Positions 32,443 through 43,641 of a stretch of DNA of 64,000 bases are shown piece after piece; position 1 is the stretch's first letter; every line of letters begins with the position of its first letter. A program made the translations under genes and the position numbers. Under the pieces are notes generated by a model. It had not been told where the DNA came from. It did not search any database and saw only the letters and a program-made list of their open reading frames with translations. The DNA is from Candidatus Steffania adelgidicola (GTDB lineage: Bacteria; Pseudomonadota; Gammaproteobacteria; Enterobacterales; Enterobacteriaceae): contig NZ_CP045889.1 of NCBI RefSeq assembly GCF_020541225.1, forward strand, positions 930,001 through 994,000. Direction: 5' to 3'.

Positions 32443-33824
32443 TGGAGCTTATTCGATTGCCCTTTTAAAGTGAATTACGTTTCTATCTAATAAAACAGCC
32501 TCCATAGGCTTGTATAAAAGCCACAAACTCTAGCAAGGTTTTTTTCTTCCTCTGCATATTGGTAGCATTTTCCTGTAAACAAAACTCGTCATTCCCATAT
32601 TAACGATAGTTTCCTGTCTGTCGGCTTAACTTGTTTTAAAATTATGTAAAATATCACAAGGGAATATAATATAACTCTTTACTATAGAGAATGGTGCAAA
32701 CATAAACAGACCCAATACCCAACATGGATAGTTTTGTAACTGTTTATTAAAAATAGATAATCCATCCCATCTAGCAGATGGGGAATAGTAACTTTATCAG
32801 TAGATATTTAATTTTTCATTCAATTATCATATCATATCTTTTATTGTTTTTGGATATAGAGGCATTCTAAAATTTAATGTCGATTACCTTATAACCTCAC
32901 CTGAACTTGAATTTTAAATACATTGGTAACTTAGAGTGTTTTAAGTAAGTCAAATAATTTATTTAGAGCAAAACATGTTAAAGAATTTAACTGTTTTTTA
33001 TCCAAAATTGATAGTAAAATTCACCATTGAAATCAGTATCTATTCTTCTATGTGATAGAAGAAAAAATCTTATAAAAAAGGAAAGCGTATCCATACGTTA
33101 AACACACTCAATATAAATACACAAAATATTTATGGATCTATAGAAGTCAATATTTTATACGCCATTAATACATGGTTTATTTAGTAGAATCTTTTTAACT
33201 TGATACGTTATTTAATTAGAAGATGTTATCTTCTAGATAAAAAACACAACATAAACGTATATAACGAGGTTGAATAGATTTTCATAAAACTATCTACCTC
33301 TCAAAAAAACAATACGCAACAATCTAATCCATAATTCATGGCATAAAGTTACAACAAAATATGATTTGAATGAGAAAAAAATTTTGGAAGAGAAATATAA
33401 GGTTTTTCTAAAAAACGAGAGTTTCATCTTAAAAAGATGGGAAGTCCATCATGATTTTCTAGTAAAATATAACGCTGACCCTTAATAATTGAGCTTAAGA
33501 AATAAATTCTTCTTACTCTGTACACTAAAAAAACAAATATTTCTTCCTTATAGAGCCAGCCTTATATTCTTTTCACCTATACCTATTTCTGTTTAGAGCT
33601 AGCGGTATTGATTTAAATAATAATTAAAATAAACAATTGATTCAAATCATATCATTTATATTTCATGTAAATAAAATCATTTATTATCAAGATAAAACAA
33701 AGTCAATGTGATAGATAATGTAATGTATTGCAATTGTTAACGATAAGTATTTAATAGTAATAATTTCATATATACTTCATGGCAATCGAGTAAAAAAGAT
33801 AACTCTATTACACCATGAATTCGC

Positions 33825-34247
33825 TTAATTGTATTGCTGAATAATTGCTTTCGCCCGAACATCCCGAACCATAGCCTCTAATCGCAAAGCTCGGGAAGGA
33901 GTTAGATGCTCAGTAAGCGCTAGTTTACTAAAAAAAGGCTGCACATCATAGGCAATAATCTCCGCAGGTGTTAAACCTTGATAAAGAATAAATACCATGG
34001 CAATCAGACCTTTAACAATCCCAGCATCACTGTCTCCATATAACTGAACACAACCAGTTTCACTTACGGTCAGGACAATCCACACCCGGCTTTGGCAGCC
34101 TGCGATAAGATGAACTGGGGTACGCATATCTTCCGTCATCAGAGGTAATAAATTACCCAATTCTATAATGTATAAATACTTTTCTTCCCAATTAGCACAG
34201 CGAGAAAAATTGCGCAGAAACTTCTCTTGATCAGGCAGATTTTTCAT
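33825..34247 (-). CDS. sufE: Cysteine-desulfurase sulfur acceptor SufE
   Basis: Accepts persulfide sulfur from SufS and passes it to the SufBCD scaffold. The active cysteine is Cys51 in GCQSRVW, at E. coli numbering when the ATG at 34247 is used; a GTG one codon upstream is possible. Conserved [26 protein letters not shown] and LTPSR blocks. 140 aa against 138. AGGGAGAGA gives the ribosome-binding site. Last gene of sufABCDSE, about 20 bases after sufS. No terminator is obvious downstream. Confidence 0.97.
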   Translation of the reverse strand: MKNLPDQEKFLRNFSRCANWEEKYLYIIELGNLLPLMTEDMRTPVHLIAGCQSRVWIVLTVSETGCVQLYGDSDAGIVKGLIAMVFILYQGLTPAEIIAYDVQPFFSKLALTEHLTPSRALRLEAMVRDVRAKAIIQQYN

Positions 34248-34268
34248 CACTCTCTCCCTATTAGGCTA

Positions 34269-35495
34269 TCAGCTCAATAAACGATGTACTCGTATTAAAC
34301 CAGCCACCAGCCGATCTATATCCTCCCGATTAGTGTACATCGCAAAAGACGCTCGGCACATACTCGCCACCTGGAAATAAGCTAAGAGCGGCATAGCGCA
34401 ATGATGACCGGTGCGAATCGCGATGCCATATTGATCTAGAAAACTCCCAACATCATAAGCGTGATGTTTCCCTAAATTAAATGCAACAATACCAATACGA
34501 TTCTCTGATCCATATAGCGTCAAGTTAGGCACCTGCCGGAACGCTTCAAGCGTATACTTCATCAGGTTGTTTTCATGGGCCTGAATTCTCTCCAGCCCCA
34601 CCTCTTCAATATAGCTAATAGCAGCACCTAACGCCATCACACCTGCTGAATTAGGAGAACCCGCTTCAAAACGCCACGGTACATCATTGAAGGTTGTACC
34701 GTCTATTAAGCTGACTCTTTGAATCATGGAACCACCACCTTGCCACGGAGGCATAGCTTCTAATAACGCTTGTTTAGCATAAAGAATACCAATACCTGAG
34801 GGGGCATATAGCTTATGCCCCGAAAACACATAAAAGTCGCAGTCTAGCGCCTGTACATCAACATTCTGATGTACTATACCTTGAGCACCATCTATTAAGA
34901 CCACTGCATCACTTAATGCACGAATCTGAATAATAAGGTTTGTTAGCGGATTAAGAGTACCCAGTACATTAGATATCTGAGTCACAGCGAATAGACGAGT
35001 TCGCTCATCAACCAACTCCGGTAATCGGGTTATATCGAGCGTACCGTCTGGTAGCAAAGGAATATAGCGCAACGAGAATTCTTGCTTTTCTGCCAACATT
35101 TGCCAAGGAACGATATTGGCATGATGCTCCATCTCGGTAATCAGAATATTATCACCTGGCCTTAGATTATACCTCCCCCAACTATTAGCTATTAAATTAA
35201 TCCCTTCAGTAGCACCTGTGACAAAAACGATTTCATTCGCTGAAGCTGCATGGATAAAGGACGCCACCTGACTACGTATATCTTCCATGCGAGTGGTAGC
35301 TTCACGGCTTAATGTATAAATACCACGATGAACTGCGGCGTACCCCTGGCGATAATATTCACTCTCGCAATCAATAACAGTGTTGGGTTTTTGCGCGCTT
35401 GCTGCACTGTCGAGATAGGTTAAACCCCGCTGATTCTTGACTTTCTGAGCTAGAATAGGAAAATCAGCTCGAATCCGTGTAATAGGATAGGTCAC
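34269..35495 (-). CDS. sufS: Cysteine desulfurase SufS
   Basis: PLP enzyme releasing sulfur from cysteine for Fe-S assembly. The PLP lysine lies in FSGHKLYAP, and the persulfide cysteine in RTGHHCAMP near residue 366. [12 protein letters not shown] and GHYD-type class V aminotransferase blocks are intact. 408 aa against 406. The start is GTG and overlaps the sufD stop by four bases (GTGA), so translation is coupled. No iscS is in this window; whether this is the only desulfurase in the genome cannot be seen here. Confidence 0.98.
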   Translation of the reverse strand: MTYPITRIRADFPILAQKVKNQRGLTYLDSAASAQKPNTVIDCESEYYRQGYAAVHRGIYTLSREATTRMEDIRSQVASFIHAASANEIVFVTGATEGINLIANSWGRYNLRPGDNILITEMEHHANIVPWQMLAEKQEFSLRYIPLLPDGTLDITRLPELVDERTRLFAVTQISNVLGTLNPLTNLIIQIRALSDAVVLIDGAQGIVHQNVDVQALDCDFYVFSGHKLYAPSGIGILYAKQALLEAMPPWQGGGSMIQRVSLIDGTTFNDVPWRFEAGSPNSAGVMALGAAISYIEEVGLERIQAHENNLMKYTLEAFRQVPNLTLYGSENRIGIVAFNLGKHHAYDVGSFLDQYGIAIRTGHHCAMPLLAYFQVASMCRASFAMYTNREDIDRLVAGLIRVHRLLS

Positions 35496-36778
35496 GTCGC
35501 CACCTTTTCTAAACTATCACTGATACATGTTAAAATCGCAGCACTAACCGATTCGTTATCGATTGCTCTAGTCACTTCCGAAGCAAAAGCATAAATAATT
35601 ATTTTTTTTGCATTTTCAAGACTAATACCCCGAGAACGGAGATAGAAAACCTGCTCTTTATCGATGATTCCAACAGTAGTTCCATGACTACATTTTACAT
35701 CATCCGAATAAATTTCTAATTGAGGTTTAGTATCCACTTCTGCAAGACGGTTGAGAATCAGATTATTATTATTCATCTTCGCATCAGTATGTGAGGCATG
35801 CTTTGCCACCTTAATCAAACCATTGAAAACGCCTCTACCACGGTCGCGGGCAATTACTTTATGCAACTGCCGGCTTAAGCAAGAACCCTTGTTGTGCTCA
35901 ACATAAGTTCTAGTATCGCTAATATCTCGCCCCGACGGTAACAACAGGCTGTTAATGACTAAATCAGCCTCTTCACCGTTTAGCTGTGCGCTTATCTGAT
36001 GTCTTGTTAAACCCGGCCCGATAATAAAAGTGCTACTACGCACCACTGCACAACGATTCATCCTGATATCGTTATGGCTGAAATGGTAACTAGCACGACT
36101 TTCAAAGGCTAATTTAATATGGCTTAGCGTCGCGTTATCATTAATTACCATTGAGGTACGTGAACCGCTGAAATGCCCTTCGGAACCCAGGCTAGTAAAA
36201 TGCTCAATAACCTGACCCTGTGCTCCAGCGCCAACATTGATATGGTGGCGGTAATGCAACGTACTCAGCGTTTCTTGATCTTCGCTTCCTTGACTAATAT
36301 GCAGGAGATATAAAGGACGCGGTTCTACCTTTCCCGGTTGTAAATAAATCCGTAAGCGAGCCTGACTTAAGCTTTCGGTTAAATGTAAAAATACCTCCGG
36401 TTGGATAGGGGGAGGCATCAATCGTCTACCACCATTTTCCTCAACTTCGATTTGCCATAGACCGGTATCATTATCGCTAAGGGATGGGGAGAGGTAGCCA
36501 TTGACCAATACCAACCGGTAAGCATTCAGTGTTAAACTCAAGGAGTTTCGATCGCTGACAGATGGCGTACAATTGGTAGCGGGAGTAAAACGGTGTGCTA
36601 GAAACCTATCAAGTGGAGTATATTTCCAATGCTCATGTTGGCACGTAGGTAACCCAAGGCGCTTAACATTCTGCCAGTGCCCACAGGCCTCAACAGAGCG
36701 GGCCATTCCCTGATCAGCAAACAATTGATGCCACTGTGTCAATACACAGGTGTTACTATTGTTCGGTAAGCCAACCAT
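35492..36778 (-). CDS. sufD: Fe-S scaffold subunit SufD
   Basis: Partner of SufB in the SufBC2D scaffold, needed for iron entry. The start GLPNNSN at 36778 matches the E. coli MAGLPNSSN start and overlaps sufC by 23 bases, the same arrangement as in E. coli. A longer in-frame start at 36793 is less likely. 428 aa against 423. The C-terminal beta-helix block [20 protein letters not shown] contains the conserved His associated with scaffold function, followed by FYLRSRGIS. The N-terminal half is more divergent. Confidence 0.97.
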   Translation of the reverse strand: MVGLPNNSNTCVLTQWHQLFADQGMARSVEACGHWQNVKRLGLPTCQHEHWKYTPLDRFLAHRFTPATNCTPSVSDRNSLSLTLNAYRLVLVNGYLSPSLSDNDTGLWQIEVEENGGRRLMPPPIQPEVFLHLTESLSQARLRIYLQPGKVEPRPLYLLHISQGSEDQETLSTLHYRHHINVGAGAQGQVIEHFTSLGSEGHFSGSRTSMVINDNATLSHIKLAFESRASYHFSHNDIRMNRCAVVRSSTFIIGPGLTRHQISAQLNGEEADLVINSLLLPSGRDISDTRTYVEHNKGSCLSRQLHKVIARDRGRGVFNGLIKVAKHASHTDAKMNNNNLILNRLAEVDTKPQLEIYSDDVKCSHGTTVGIIDKEQVFYLRSRGISLENAKKIIIYAFASEVTRAIDNESVSAAILTCISDSLEKVAT

Positions 36779-37499
36779 AGCCTTGCTCCTCAAGCTGTTT
36801 CACTAAAGAAAAATCACCGGATTTTACAATGCAACCTTTATATAACACATGAATGTAATCAGGTTTGATGTAATCTAAAATACGCTGGTAGTGCGTAACA
36901 ATAATGAAAGAACGTTTTCCATCGCATAATCTATTTACTCCCTGGGATACAACTTTCAGGGCATCGATATCCAAACCAGAATCAGTTTCATCCAAAATGC
37001 ACAAATCCGGCTCCAATACTGCCATTTGCAAAATGTCATTGCGTTTTTTCTCACCACCAGAAAAACCCACGTTAACAGAGCGGGTCAATAGGTCAGGAGG
37101 CATTTTTAGCAATGCAATCTTAGCTTCGATAAAATCAGCGAAATCAAAATGGTCAAGTGACGGCTGTTCGCGATATCTTCGCACGGCATTCAAGGCTGTT
37201 TTCAGAAACAGCTGATTGCTAACACCTGGAATTTCTACTGGATATTGAAACGCCATGAACACCCCTTCCCCTGCTCGCTCCTCTGGTGTCATCGCTAGCA
37301 AATTTCGGCCCTTAAACAAAACATTTCCGGAGGAAATTTGATAATCTTCACGCCCGGCTAGCGTTGCTGACAGGGTGCTTTTTCCGGAACCATTTGGTCC
37401 CATAATAGCATGAATTTCACCAACATTCACTTCTAGGCTAAGACCTTTTAGGATAGCGTTACCTTCTACGCTAACGCTTAGATCTTTAATCGATAACAT
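36756..37499 (-). CDS. sufC: Fe-S assembly ATPase SufC
   Basis: ABC-type ATPase of the SufBC2D scaffold, soluble in the cytoplasm. Walker A GPNGSGKST at residues 35-43, ABC signature GFSGGEKKRNDILQ, Walker B CILDETDSGLD and the switch His in VTHYQR are all intact. 247 aa against 248 in E. coli. It overlaps sufD by 23 bases and follows sufB after about 60 bases. Confidence 0.98.
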   Translation of the reverse strand: MLSIKDLSVSVEGNAILKGLSLEVNVGEIHAIMGPNGSGKSTLSATLAGREDYQISSGNVLFKGRNLLAMTPEERAGEGVFMAFQYPVEIPGVSNQLFLKTALNAVRRYREQPSLDHFDFADFIEAKIALLKMPPDLLTRSVNVGFSGGEKKRNDILQMAVLEPDLCILDETDSGLDIDALKVVSQGVNRLCDGKRSFIIVTHYQRILDYIKPDYIHVLYKGCIVKSGDFSLVKQLEEQGYGWLTEQ

Positions 37500-37561
37500 C
37501 TTTCATTTTTCCTTTACCTGGCCTATCGGACTACTTGGGAAACGAATCCTATGCGCCTACC

Positions 37562-39007
37562 TTAACCTACGGAGTTTTCAAGGCTGATCGACAGCAACTT
37601 TTGTGCTTCTACAGCAAACTCCAACGGTAGTTTAGAGAACACGTCTTTACAGAAACCGTTGACGATCATTGAAATTGCATCATCTTTACTTATGCCACGC
37701 TGACGACAATAAAATAACTGATCGTCACCGATACGCGAGGTAGTGGCTTCATGCTCTAGCTGTGCTGTGTTATTCCGCACTTCCACATAAGGGAACGTGT
37801 GTGCGCCGCATTCACTGCCGATCAGCATCGAATCGCATTGAGTGAAGTTTCGCGCATTAGTAGCGCTCGCCATAATTTTTACCAACCCACGATAAGTATT
37901 ATCGCTCTGGCCAGCTGAAATTCCCTTCGAAATAATAGTCGAGTGGGTATTTTTACCAATATGGATCATCTTAGTGCCGGTATCAGCCTGCTGTTGCCCA
38001 TTAGTCATTGCGACCGAAAAAAATTCCCCTACGGAATTATCACCGCGTAAAATCACACTGGGATACTTCCAGGTAATAGCTGAGCCAATTTCAGATTGAG
38101 TCCAGGACATTTTAGCATTCTCTCCCGCGCATAGAGCGCGCTTGGTAACAAAATTCAGAATCCCTCCTTTTGAGTCACTGCCTGGAAACCAATTTTGTAC
38201 CGTTGAATACTTTACTTTAGCATCTTTCAGCACAATAACTTCTACCACAGCTGCATGTAGCTGATAGCTATCACGTATCGGTGCTGAGCAGCCCTCGATA
38301 TAGCTAACATCGCTTCCTACATCCGCGATAAGCATAGTGCGTTCAAACTGACCAGTTTTAGCAGCGTTGATTCGAAAATAGGTCGATAACTCCATCGGGC
38401 AATGGATATTCTTAGGAATATAAATAAAAGTCCCATCAGAGGCAACGGCCGCATTAAGGGCAGCGAAGAAATTGTCGTTTTCGGGGACTACTTTACCTAA
38501 ATATTGGCGCACCAATGTTGGGTATTTATGAATAGCTTCAATAAAAGAACAGAAAATTATACCCTGTTCTGAAAGTTTATCGCGATAAGTTGTTGAAACA
38601 GATACCGAATCAAAAATTGCATCCACCGCAACATTACTACCTTCGTGTACTGGTATTCCAAGTAAGTTAAACGCCTCTTCCACTTCATCAGTCAAATAAT
38701 TTCTCCCTCCTTGAATCTTGGACTCTTGTTTAGCATTGATCAACGACTTATGGCTGTCATCGCAAACAGGGCAAGATGGAGCAGAATAGTAACTGTAGTT
38801 GTTATACTCGATTGGATGATAATGGGCTTTCAGCCAGTGGGGTTCGTCCATGTCTAACCATGCTCGATAGGCATTTAAACGAAACTCCAACATCCAATCT
38901 GGTTCATCGCGTTTTTCTGAAATAGCGCGCACCACATCTTCATTAATGCCATATGCCAGTTCTTCGGTTACTAGTTGGGTAACAAACCCCTCTTTATAAT
39001 GCTTCAT
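37562..39007 (-). CDS. sufB: Fe-S scaffold subunit SufB, shortened N-terminus
   Basis: Core of the Suf scaffold where the cluster forms. From YKEGF onward it aligns with E. coli SufB to the last residue (SLENSVG), including the key Cys in [10 protein letters not shown] and the beta-helix core. The open frame starts at ATG 39007 and gives 481 aa against 495: the first 16 or so family residues are missing. They are recognisable upstream (39071-39012) in another frame, ending in W-I-K, so a frameshift at an A6 tract (39007-39012) has cut the gene. The cysteine-rich SCxxCDD loop after residue 75 is kept. Essential context suggests the product still works. Confidence 0.93.
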   Translation of the reverse strand: MKHYKEGFVTQLVTEELAYGINEDVVRAISEKRDEPDWMLEFRLNAYRAWLDMDEPHWLKAHYHPIEYNNYSYYSAPSCPVCDDSHKSLINAKQESKIQGGRNYLTDEVEEAFNLLGIPVHEGSNVAVDAIFDSVSVSTTYRDKLSEQGIIFCSFIEAIHKYPTLVRQYLGKVVPENDNFFAALNAAVASDGTFIYIPKNIHCPMELSTYFRINAAKTGQFERTMLIADVGSDVSYIEGCSAPIRDSYQLHAAVVEVIVLKDAKVKYSTVQNWFPGSDSKGGILNFVTKRALCAGENAKMSWTQSEIGSAITWKYPSVILRGDNSVGEFFSVAMTNGQQQADTGTKMIHIGKNTHSTIISKGISAGQSDNTYRGLVKIMASATNARNFTQCDSMLIGSECGAHTFPYVEVRNNTAQLEHEATTSRIGDDQLFYCRQRGISKDDAISMIVNGFCKDVFSKLPLEFAVEAQKLLSISLENSVG

Positions 39008-39071
39008 TTTTTATCCAGGGTTGACTGAGATCCATCGATTTAGGCGTATCAGTATTACTTAATATCATCAT
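39007..39071 (-). pseudogene. sufB: Out-of-frame N-terminal piece of sufB
   Basis: From ATG 39071 the minus strand reads [21 protein letters not shown] and then a stop, 12 bases past the start of the sufB frame. The spacing of S-NT-D-T and W resembles the E. coli SufB N-terminus (S-R-NT-E-A-T ... W). If the A6 tract at 39007-39012 were A8 or A5, W would join in frame to YKEGF; A8 restores exactly the E. coli spacing of six residues between W and Y. Confidence 0.55.
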
Positions 39072-39081
39072 GTTTCATTGC

Positions 39082-39456
39082 TCAAAGGCTAAAACTTTCA
39101 CCGCACCCGCAGGCGTGCTGAGCTTGAGGATTGTTGAATTTGAACATCTGATTAAGGCCTTCCTGTACATAGTCTACTTCTGTACCATCAATGAAAGGCA
39201 TCGCTTTGAGCGGTATATAAATTCTAGCGTTACCATGCCCATAAACTCGCTCGCTTAACTCAACTTGGATAACCTTTTCAATTATATAGCAAAACCCTGC
39301 ACAACCGGATGGTTTTACGCTAAGTCGCAACCCCAGCATATTGGGATCACTTTTTACCAGGCGAAGAATCTGCCGAGCGGCAGACTCTGTTAGTGTCAAG
39401 CCATGCCATATATTTTCCTCAGGGGAACATATCTTAACCGCATTCTCTACTTGCAT
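39082..39456 (-). CDS. sufA: A-type Fe-S carrier SufA
   Basis: Carries Fe-S clusters from SufBCD to target proteins. The three cluster cysteines are Cys52 in PSGCAGF and Cys116/Cys118 in the C-terminal CGCGESF. Conserved AMPFIDGTEVDYVQEGLNQ block. 124 aa against 122. It opens the suf operon and has an exceptionally strong ribosome-binding site (TAAGGAGGTA). Promoter elements such as OxyR, IscR or Fur sites could not be recognised upstream. Confidence 0.97.
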   Translation of the reverse strand: MQVENAVKICSPEENIWHGLTLTESAARQILRLVKSDPNMLGLRLSVKPSGCAGFCYIIEKVIQVELSERVYGHGNARIYIPLKAMPFIDGTEVDYVQEGLNQMFKFNNPQAQHACGCGESFSL

Positions 39457-39462
39457 CAGCCC

Positions 39463-39472
39463 TACCTCCTTA
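39463..39472 (-). promoter_or_regulatory. sufA: Full-consensus ribosome-binding site of sufA
   Basis: Read on the minus strand: TAAGGAGGTA, complementary to the anti-Shine-Dalgarno over eight or more bases, seven bases before the sufA ATG. Most other genes in the window have much weaker sites, which suggests that the suf operon is strongly translated. Confidence 0.7.
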
Positions 39473-40970
39473 AAACCTCTGGATCTAAATTTATCAGCAA
39501 ACCTAAAAACATTAATTAAGGCGGTCTTGTCATGTGTTTGAATAGGGGCATTTGATTTATACCATGCTGATTTTTTGATATATCAAAAAAAGTCTTTAAA
39601 TATTAAAACTTTATGCTTGATGATTAAAGAAATCCTTCATAGAAACAAAGTTTCTTACTAGTCGAAACAATAGCTTGTGCCTCAGCTTTCTTGATTAAGT
39701 ATATTTAATATTTTTAAATTCACTTATGGTAAAGATGAATATCTTTCGGTGAATTTGTATCGCAAACAATTGATTTATGTTTAATATCTATGAACTTTAT
39801 AAGTTCAACGCTACATCTTGCAGCAATCTTAAACATTTTCTCCTCTCATGTTGACAAAAAAAATAAATTAGCTACAGATATATTTAGGTATCAGCGTGTA
39901 GTGAAAATCAATAAATAACAACAGTCAGTCATACATCTGATTTTTTTAAAAAAAACTGCTTGCTTTTCAAAGTAAGCAGTTTTGATACGCATCGCTGAAT
40001 TTAATTGATATCATTCACTGATCGCCCATCTATTCTTGACGTCACATAACTAACTAAGCTCTTAAAGCTATATAAACCAGGTGTCCTGTGTCATACAAAA
40101 ATCTTTTTCTTATTGAATCATTTGTATGCGATAATTAACTAAGGGTATATTACTATTTCACAGTATCATCATTATTTATTTTATAATAGGAAACGCTCAC
40201 AAGGCGAATATTAAGCTCAATCATTTACTTTCCTACAACGCATTGCAAAGGTAACAAACATCAATTTAAATAATAACGTTAACCAACCAAGATCGAAGAA
40301 TGGTTTTAAAAAACCCTTTTATCCTGGGTTTTGTAAAGATAAAAGCCGATCGACCTTATCGATGCGTTTCATGAGTTACAAGATACCAACTTAATAAATC
40401 TCATTAAAAGTCTAGATTAGATTCCAAACTTGGAGCATGGGAATTACATTCCGGATTATATAGTCAACCGTCGGTGCCTGGTCTAGTTAATACTAATACA
40501 GCACAAAAGAATATAATCTAGAGCATCATCCTATGATGTGGTATTTCTATAACCAAGCAAAAAAAATACTACTGAAACCAACCGCGCTTTAGCGGCCTGT
40601 AATAATGCTGCCTCTTCGTTAATAGTCCTCGACTATATTCCTGCTTAGCTGCTACTGTAAAAAAAACCAAGCGCCGAAGAATTCCATAACGACATCAGAT
40701 GAAATAATCAGTAAAATACTATTTCTGGCTATTTACATTACATGTGGAACATTAAAGTGATATTCTCAATATATTATTTATATGATATTCACACTTATCT
40801 ATATCAACGATATAATCGGAAATAAAATAGTGGTGCAAGTGGTTATAAAAGGGAGTGTCAGACCAGAAAAAGAAGCGAGCCGCATAATTGTGAATTATAT
40901 CTCATCCGAAAAGAAAAAGCAGAGATCGTCGCAAGTAACATTTTAACGTTGCAGTTGTAAATCCGGGGCG
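39473..40970. other. 1.5-kb non-coding stretch between metK and sufA
   Basis: No gene-like frame. It contains an orphan minus-strand terminator (39952-39983) and a 7-bp stem AAAACCC/GGGTTTT at 40310-40332. The suf promoter should lie here; no clear OxyR/IscR-type operator seen. Confidence 0.6.
39952..39983 (-). terminator. Orphan rho-independent terminator
   Basis: Fifteen-bp stem (one G-T pair), arms 39952-39966 and 39969-39983, core CTGCTT/AAGCAG. On the minus strand it ends in an eight-T run. It is 1 kb beyond the metK stop and 500 bases before sufA, so it most likely ended a gene now lost, or it keeps leftward transcripts out of suf. Confidence 0.65.
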
Positions 40971-42137
40971 TTATACAACTAACTCTTTTAAACCGGCGGC
41001 AGCACGCAATCCCTCAGCTTTATCAATCTTTTCCCATGGAAAATGTTCGCGTCCAAAATGCCCGTAGGCAGCGGTTTTTAAATAGATGGGTTTTAATAAA
41101 TCCAGCATAGTAATGAGACCATAAGGACGTAAGTCGAAGACTTCGCGTACTAACGCGATCAGATTTTCTATAGGCATTTTTTCAGTACCAAAGGTTTCAA
41201 TGGTAATAGAGGTAGGCTCCGCTACACCGATAGCGTAGGATATTTGAATCTCACAACGTTCAGCTAAACGGGCAGCGACGATATTTTTCGCTACATAGCG
41301 TGCAGCATAAGCCCCGGAACGATCAACTTTAGAGGGATCTTTACCAGAAAACGCACCACCACCATGGTGAGCCATACCACCGTAGGTATCAACAATAACT
41401 TTACGACCGGTGAGACCACAATCGCCCATCGGACCACCAACAACAAAACGGCCTGCTGGGTTAATAAAATACTTCGTTTGAGACGATAGCCATTCTGCAG
41501 GTAAAACTGGTTTAATAATTTCTTCTAACACCGCTTTCTTTAATTTCGGTAAAGTGATGTCTTCTGCATGTTGCGTCGATAGCACAACAGCATCGATACC
41601 AACCACTTTTCCACTGTCGTAAATAAAAGTCACCTGACTTTTAGCATCTGGACGAAGCCAAGGTAATATCTTGTTTTTACGGACTTCTGATTGACGTACC
41701 ATTAACCGGTGTGCATAAATAATTGGCGCTGGCATAAGGACATCAGTTTCATTGGTAGCATAACCAAATATTAACCCTTGGTCGCCCGCACCTTGATCCA
41801 AGGGATCCGTGCGATTGACTCCCTGATTGATGTCTGGAGATTGTTTCCCAATGGCACTAAGTACGGCGCACGAATTAGCGTCAAATCCCATATCTGAATG
41901 AATATAACCAATCTCTCGAATAGTGCTTCTTGTCAATTCTTCAATATCTACCCAAGCGCTTGTGGTAATCTCACCACCGACTAAAACCATGCCGGTTTTA
42001 ACATAAGTTTCACAAGCAACTCGAGCTTTTGAATCCTGCGCTAAAATCGCATCTAACAAAGCGTCTGAAATCTGGTCTGCGATTTTATCAGGATGTCCTT
42101 CTGAAACAGATTCAGATGTAAATAGCTGTTTACCCAT
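40971..42137 (-). CDS. metK: S-adenosylmethionine synthetase
   Basis: Makes SAM from methionine and ATP. Conserved [19 protein letters not shown] at the N-terminus, [12 protein letters not shown], the P-loop-like GGGAFSGKD and the C-terminal [10 protein letters not shown]. 388 aa from ATG 42137 against 384 in E. coli; an upstream ATG at 42155 would add six residues absent from the family. It supplies the methyl donor and radical source for RlmN. Flanked by about 1.5 kb of non-coding DNA on each side. Confidence 0.98.
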   Translation of the reverse strand: MGKQLFTSESVSEGHPDKIADQISDALLDAILAQDSKARVACETYVKTGMVLVGGEITTSAWVDIEELTRSTIREIGYIHSDMGFDANSCAVLSAIGKQSPDINQGVNRTDPLDQGAGDQGLIFGYATNETDVLMPAPIIYAHRLMVRQSEVRKNKILPWLRPDAKSQVTFIYDSGKVVGIDAVVLSTQHAEDITLPKLKKAVLEEIIKPVLPAEWLSSQTKYFINPAGRFVVGGPMGDCGLTGRKVIVDTYGGMAHHGGGAFSGKDPSKVDRSGAYAARYVAKNIVAARLAERCEIQISYAIGVAEPTSITIETFGTEKMPIENLIALVREVFDLRPYGLITMLDLLKPIYLKTAAYGHFGREHFPWEKIDKAEGLRAAAGLKELVV

Positions 42138-42782
42138 GAGTCTTTTACCTTTCATACGGGTTAGAAATAACTAGATAACAATAAAAATGCTTTACGCATA
42201 ATACCAAACACCCGGATAATAACAGAATGTATCATGCTGCACTCCCGGAAATACATCATTCACCAGTAAGTGCTAACTTAAATTTATGGATACTAGTAGT
42301 ATGATTATATATCACCGAATGATTTTTCTCTGATGGTTACTCATTTTGAAACTAAATAACTTTAGTATAAAATATCGTTGATATTAATCAGTGGATTTAA
42401 CACATCTCCTCTATCGGCTCTGTGTATTCTTTTCTTCCTCTATAATTTCCTGAATACTATAAAAAATCCATAAATAGGTTACCCAACCAGATAATTTAAA
42501 ATCAATTCAAAATTTAATGAATTAGAATTAATAATAATTACATAAATGGTTAACTTGGTTTTGATTACGGAATCAAAATTCAAAAAAAATCTATATCACA
42601 GATAGATATATTTTTTAAAATTTTACTAGTCTCATTTATCTTAGATCAAAATAAAATAATATTTAGATATATTTTCTCTACCTGAAACCAGAATAAAATC
42701 ATAGCTGATTAAACCAATAATAGACTTTCTGATGAAACCATACGATATTTTTCTTCTGGTAAAGATTAATCGAAGCTAATTT

Positions 42783-42860
42783 GGTGATGTTGAAATTGAT
42801 GCGATTAGATATCGTGGTGATATGCTAGCAGCCTTACATCGCTACATCCCTAAGAAATAA
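42783..42860 (+). pseudogene. Possible 3' end of an eroded unidentified gene
   Basis: Plus-strand frame of 25 codons ending in TAA, reading GDVEIDAIRYRGDMLAALHR and then YIPKK. It is G+C-richer than its surroundings and is followed 34 bases later by a strong hairpin. A stop lies in frame just upstream. I do not recognise the family. It looks like the surviving end of a decayed plus-strand gene. Confidence 0.3.
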
Positions 42861-42894
42861 TTACGGAGATTGAAGTTTTTGCTATTGAGAAGCG

Positions 42895-42927
42895 AAATCA
42901 GGCGTGATTTATATCATCGCCTGATTT
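42895..42927 (+). terminator. Hairpin after the relic gene tail
   Basis: AAATCAGGCG / CGCCTGATTT ten-bp stem, extended inward by TGAT/ATCA with one bulged base. It sits 34 bases after the relic stop at 42860. The T-run is only three bases, built into the stem end. Probably the old terminator of the lost gene. Confidence 0.5.
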
Positions 42928-43486
42928 AGCAATGAATATTTATAAATTATTTGATATTGCATGAATATTGAATATTCCACTGAAATACTATATTCATTTA
43001 ATGATATATCAAAATCATCTGCTGATAACTCTTTTTTAAAATTTATGATATACTGTAAAGTAAGAAGATTGATGGTCTATACGTAAAGAAACAATCTTCG
43101 CGGATTTTTTAACATACTGACTGCATCGAGAATAAATTCAATATTTTTGAAAACAAAAATAATATAGATAGTATATTATCCACATATAGTATTAAATAAT
43201 AAAGACGGATGTAAATCGAGATAAAATAATTGTATTAAAGATCCTTATGCGAATGAACTGTTTAAAATAAATACAAATGTTGTTTGACAAAACATAACAA
43301 TCTATTCTTACAAAGATATGTAAATCATAACGACAACATTTTATTTCCGTACCTATAAACAGCTGTTTAATCGAAGTTATACAACTTAAAAAAACGACAT
43401 GATCTTTTTGGATATTGAGAACATTCTTAATACGTAATAGTCAATTAAGTAGCCACAGTAAATCGAGTAATTGATCCGCACTATCT

Positions 43487-43504
43487 AGGAGATCTAGATC
43501 TCCT
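43487..43504. repeat. Perfect 18-base palindrome
   Basis: AGGAGATCTAGATCTCCT, fully self-complementary without a loop, containing two GATC sites. Possible protein-binding site or chance; 138 bases beyond the aroC stop. Confidence 0.5.
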
Positions 43505-43534
43505 GCGATTACAGACAAGCGCTACTGATGGCGT

Positions 43535-43562
43535 ATCCATACCAACTACCGTTGGTATGGAT
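43535..43562 (-). terminator. 12-bp hairpin downstream of aroC
   Basis: ATCCATACCAAC / GTTGGTATGGAT with a four-base loop, 80 bases beyond the aroC stop. No T-run on the minus strand. Likely aroC transcript end structure. Confidence 0.5.
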
Positions 43563-43641
43563 TACCCTATGATCAGGATAATCTGTTTTACTAAAACATC
43601 TTAAATATTTAAACAACTAAAAGGCCTGATGTGTAGCATAG

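Larger units (their letters stand above)
42138..43641. other. 1.5-kb non-coding stretch between aroC and metK
   Basis: No intact gene. It holds a relic gene tail (42783-42860) with a hairpin after it (42895-42927), a perfect 18-base palindrome (43487-43504) and a 12-bp hairpin behind aroC (43535-43562). Confidence 0.6.

Noticed and set aside
39473-40970. Search for OxyR, IscR, IHF or Fur operators ahead of sufA
   Set aside because: Nothing convincing over the AT-rich background; loss of regulation is plausible but cannot be shown by eye.
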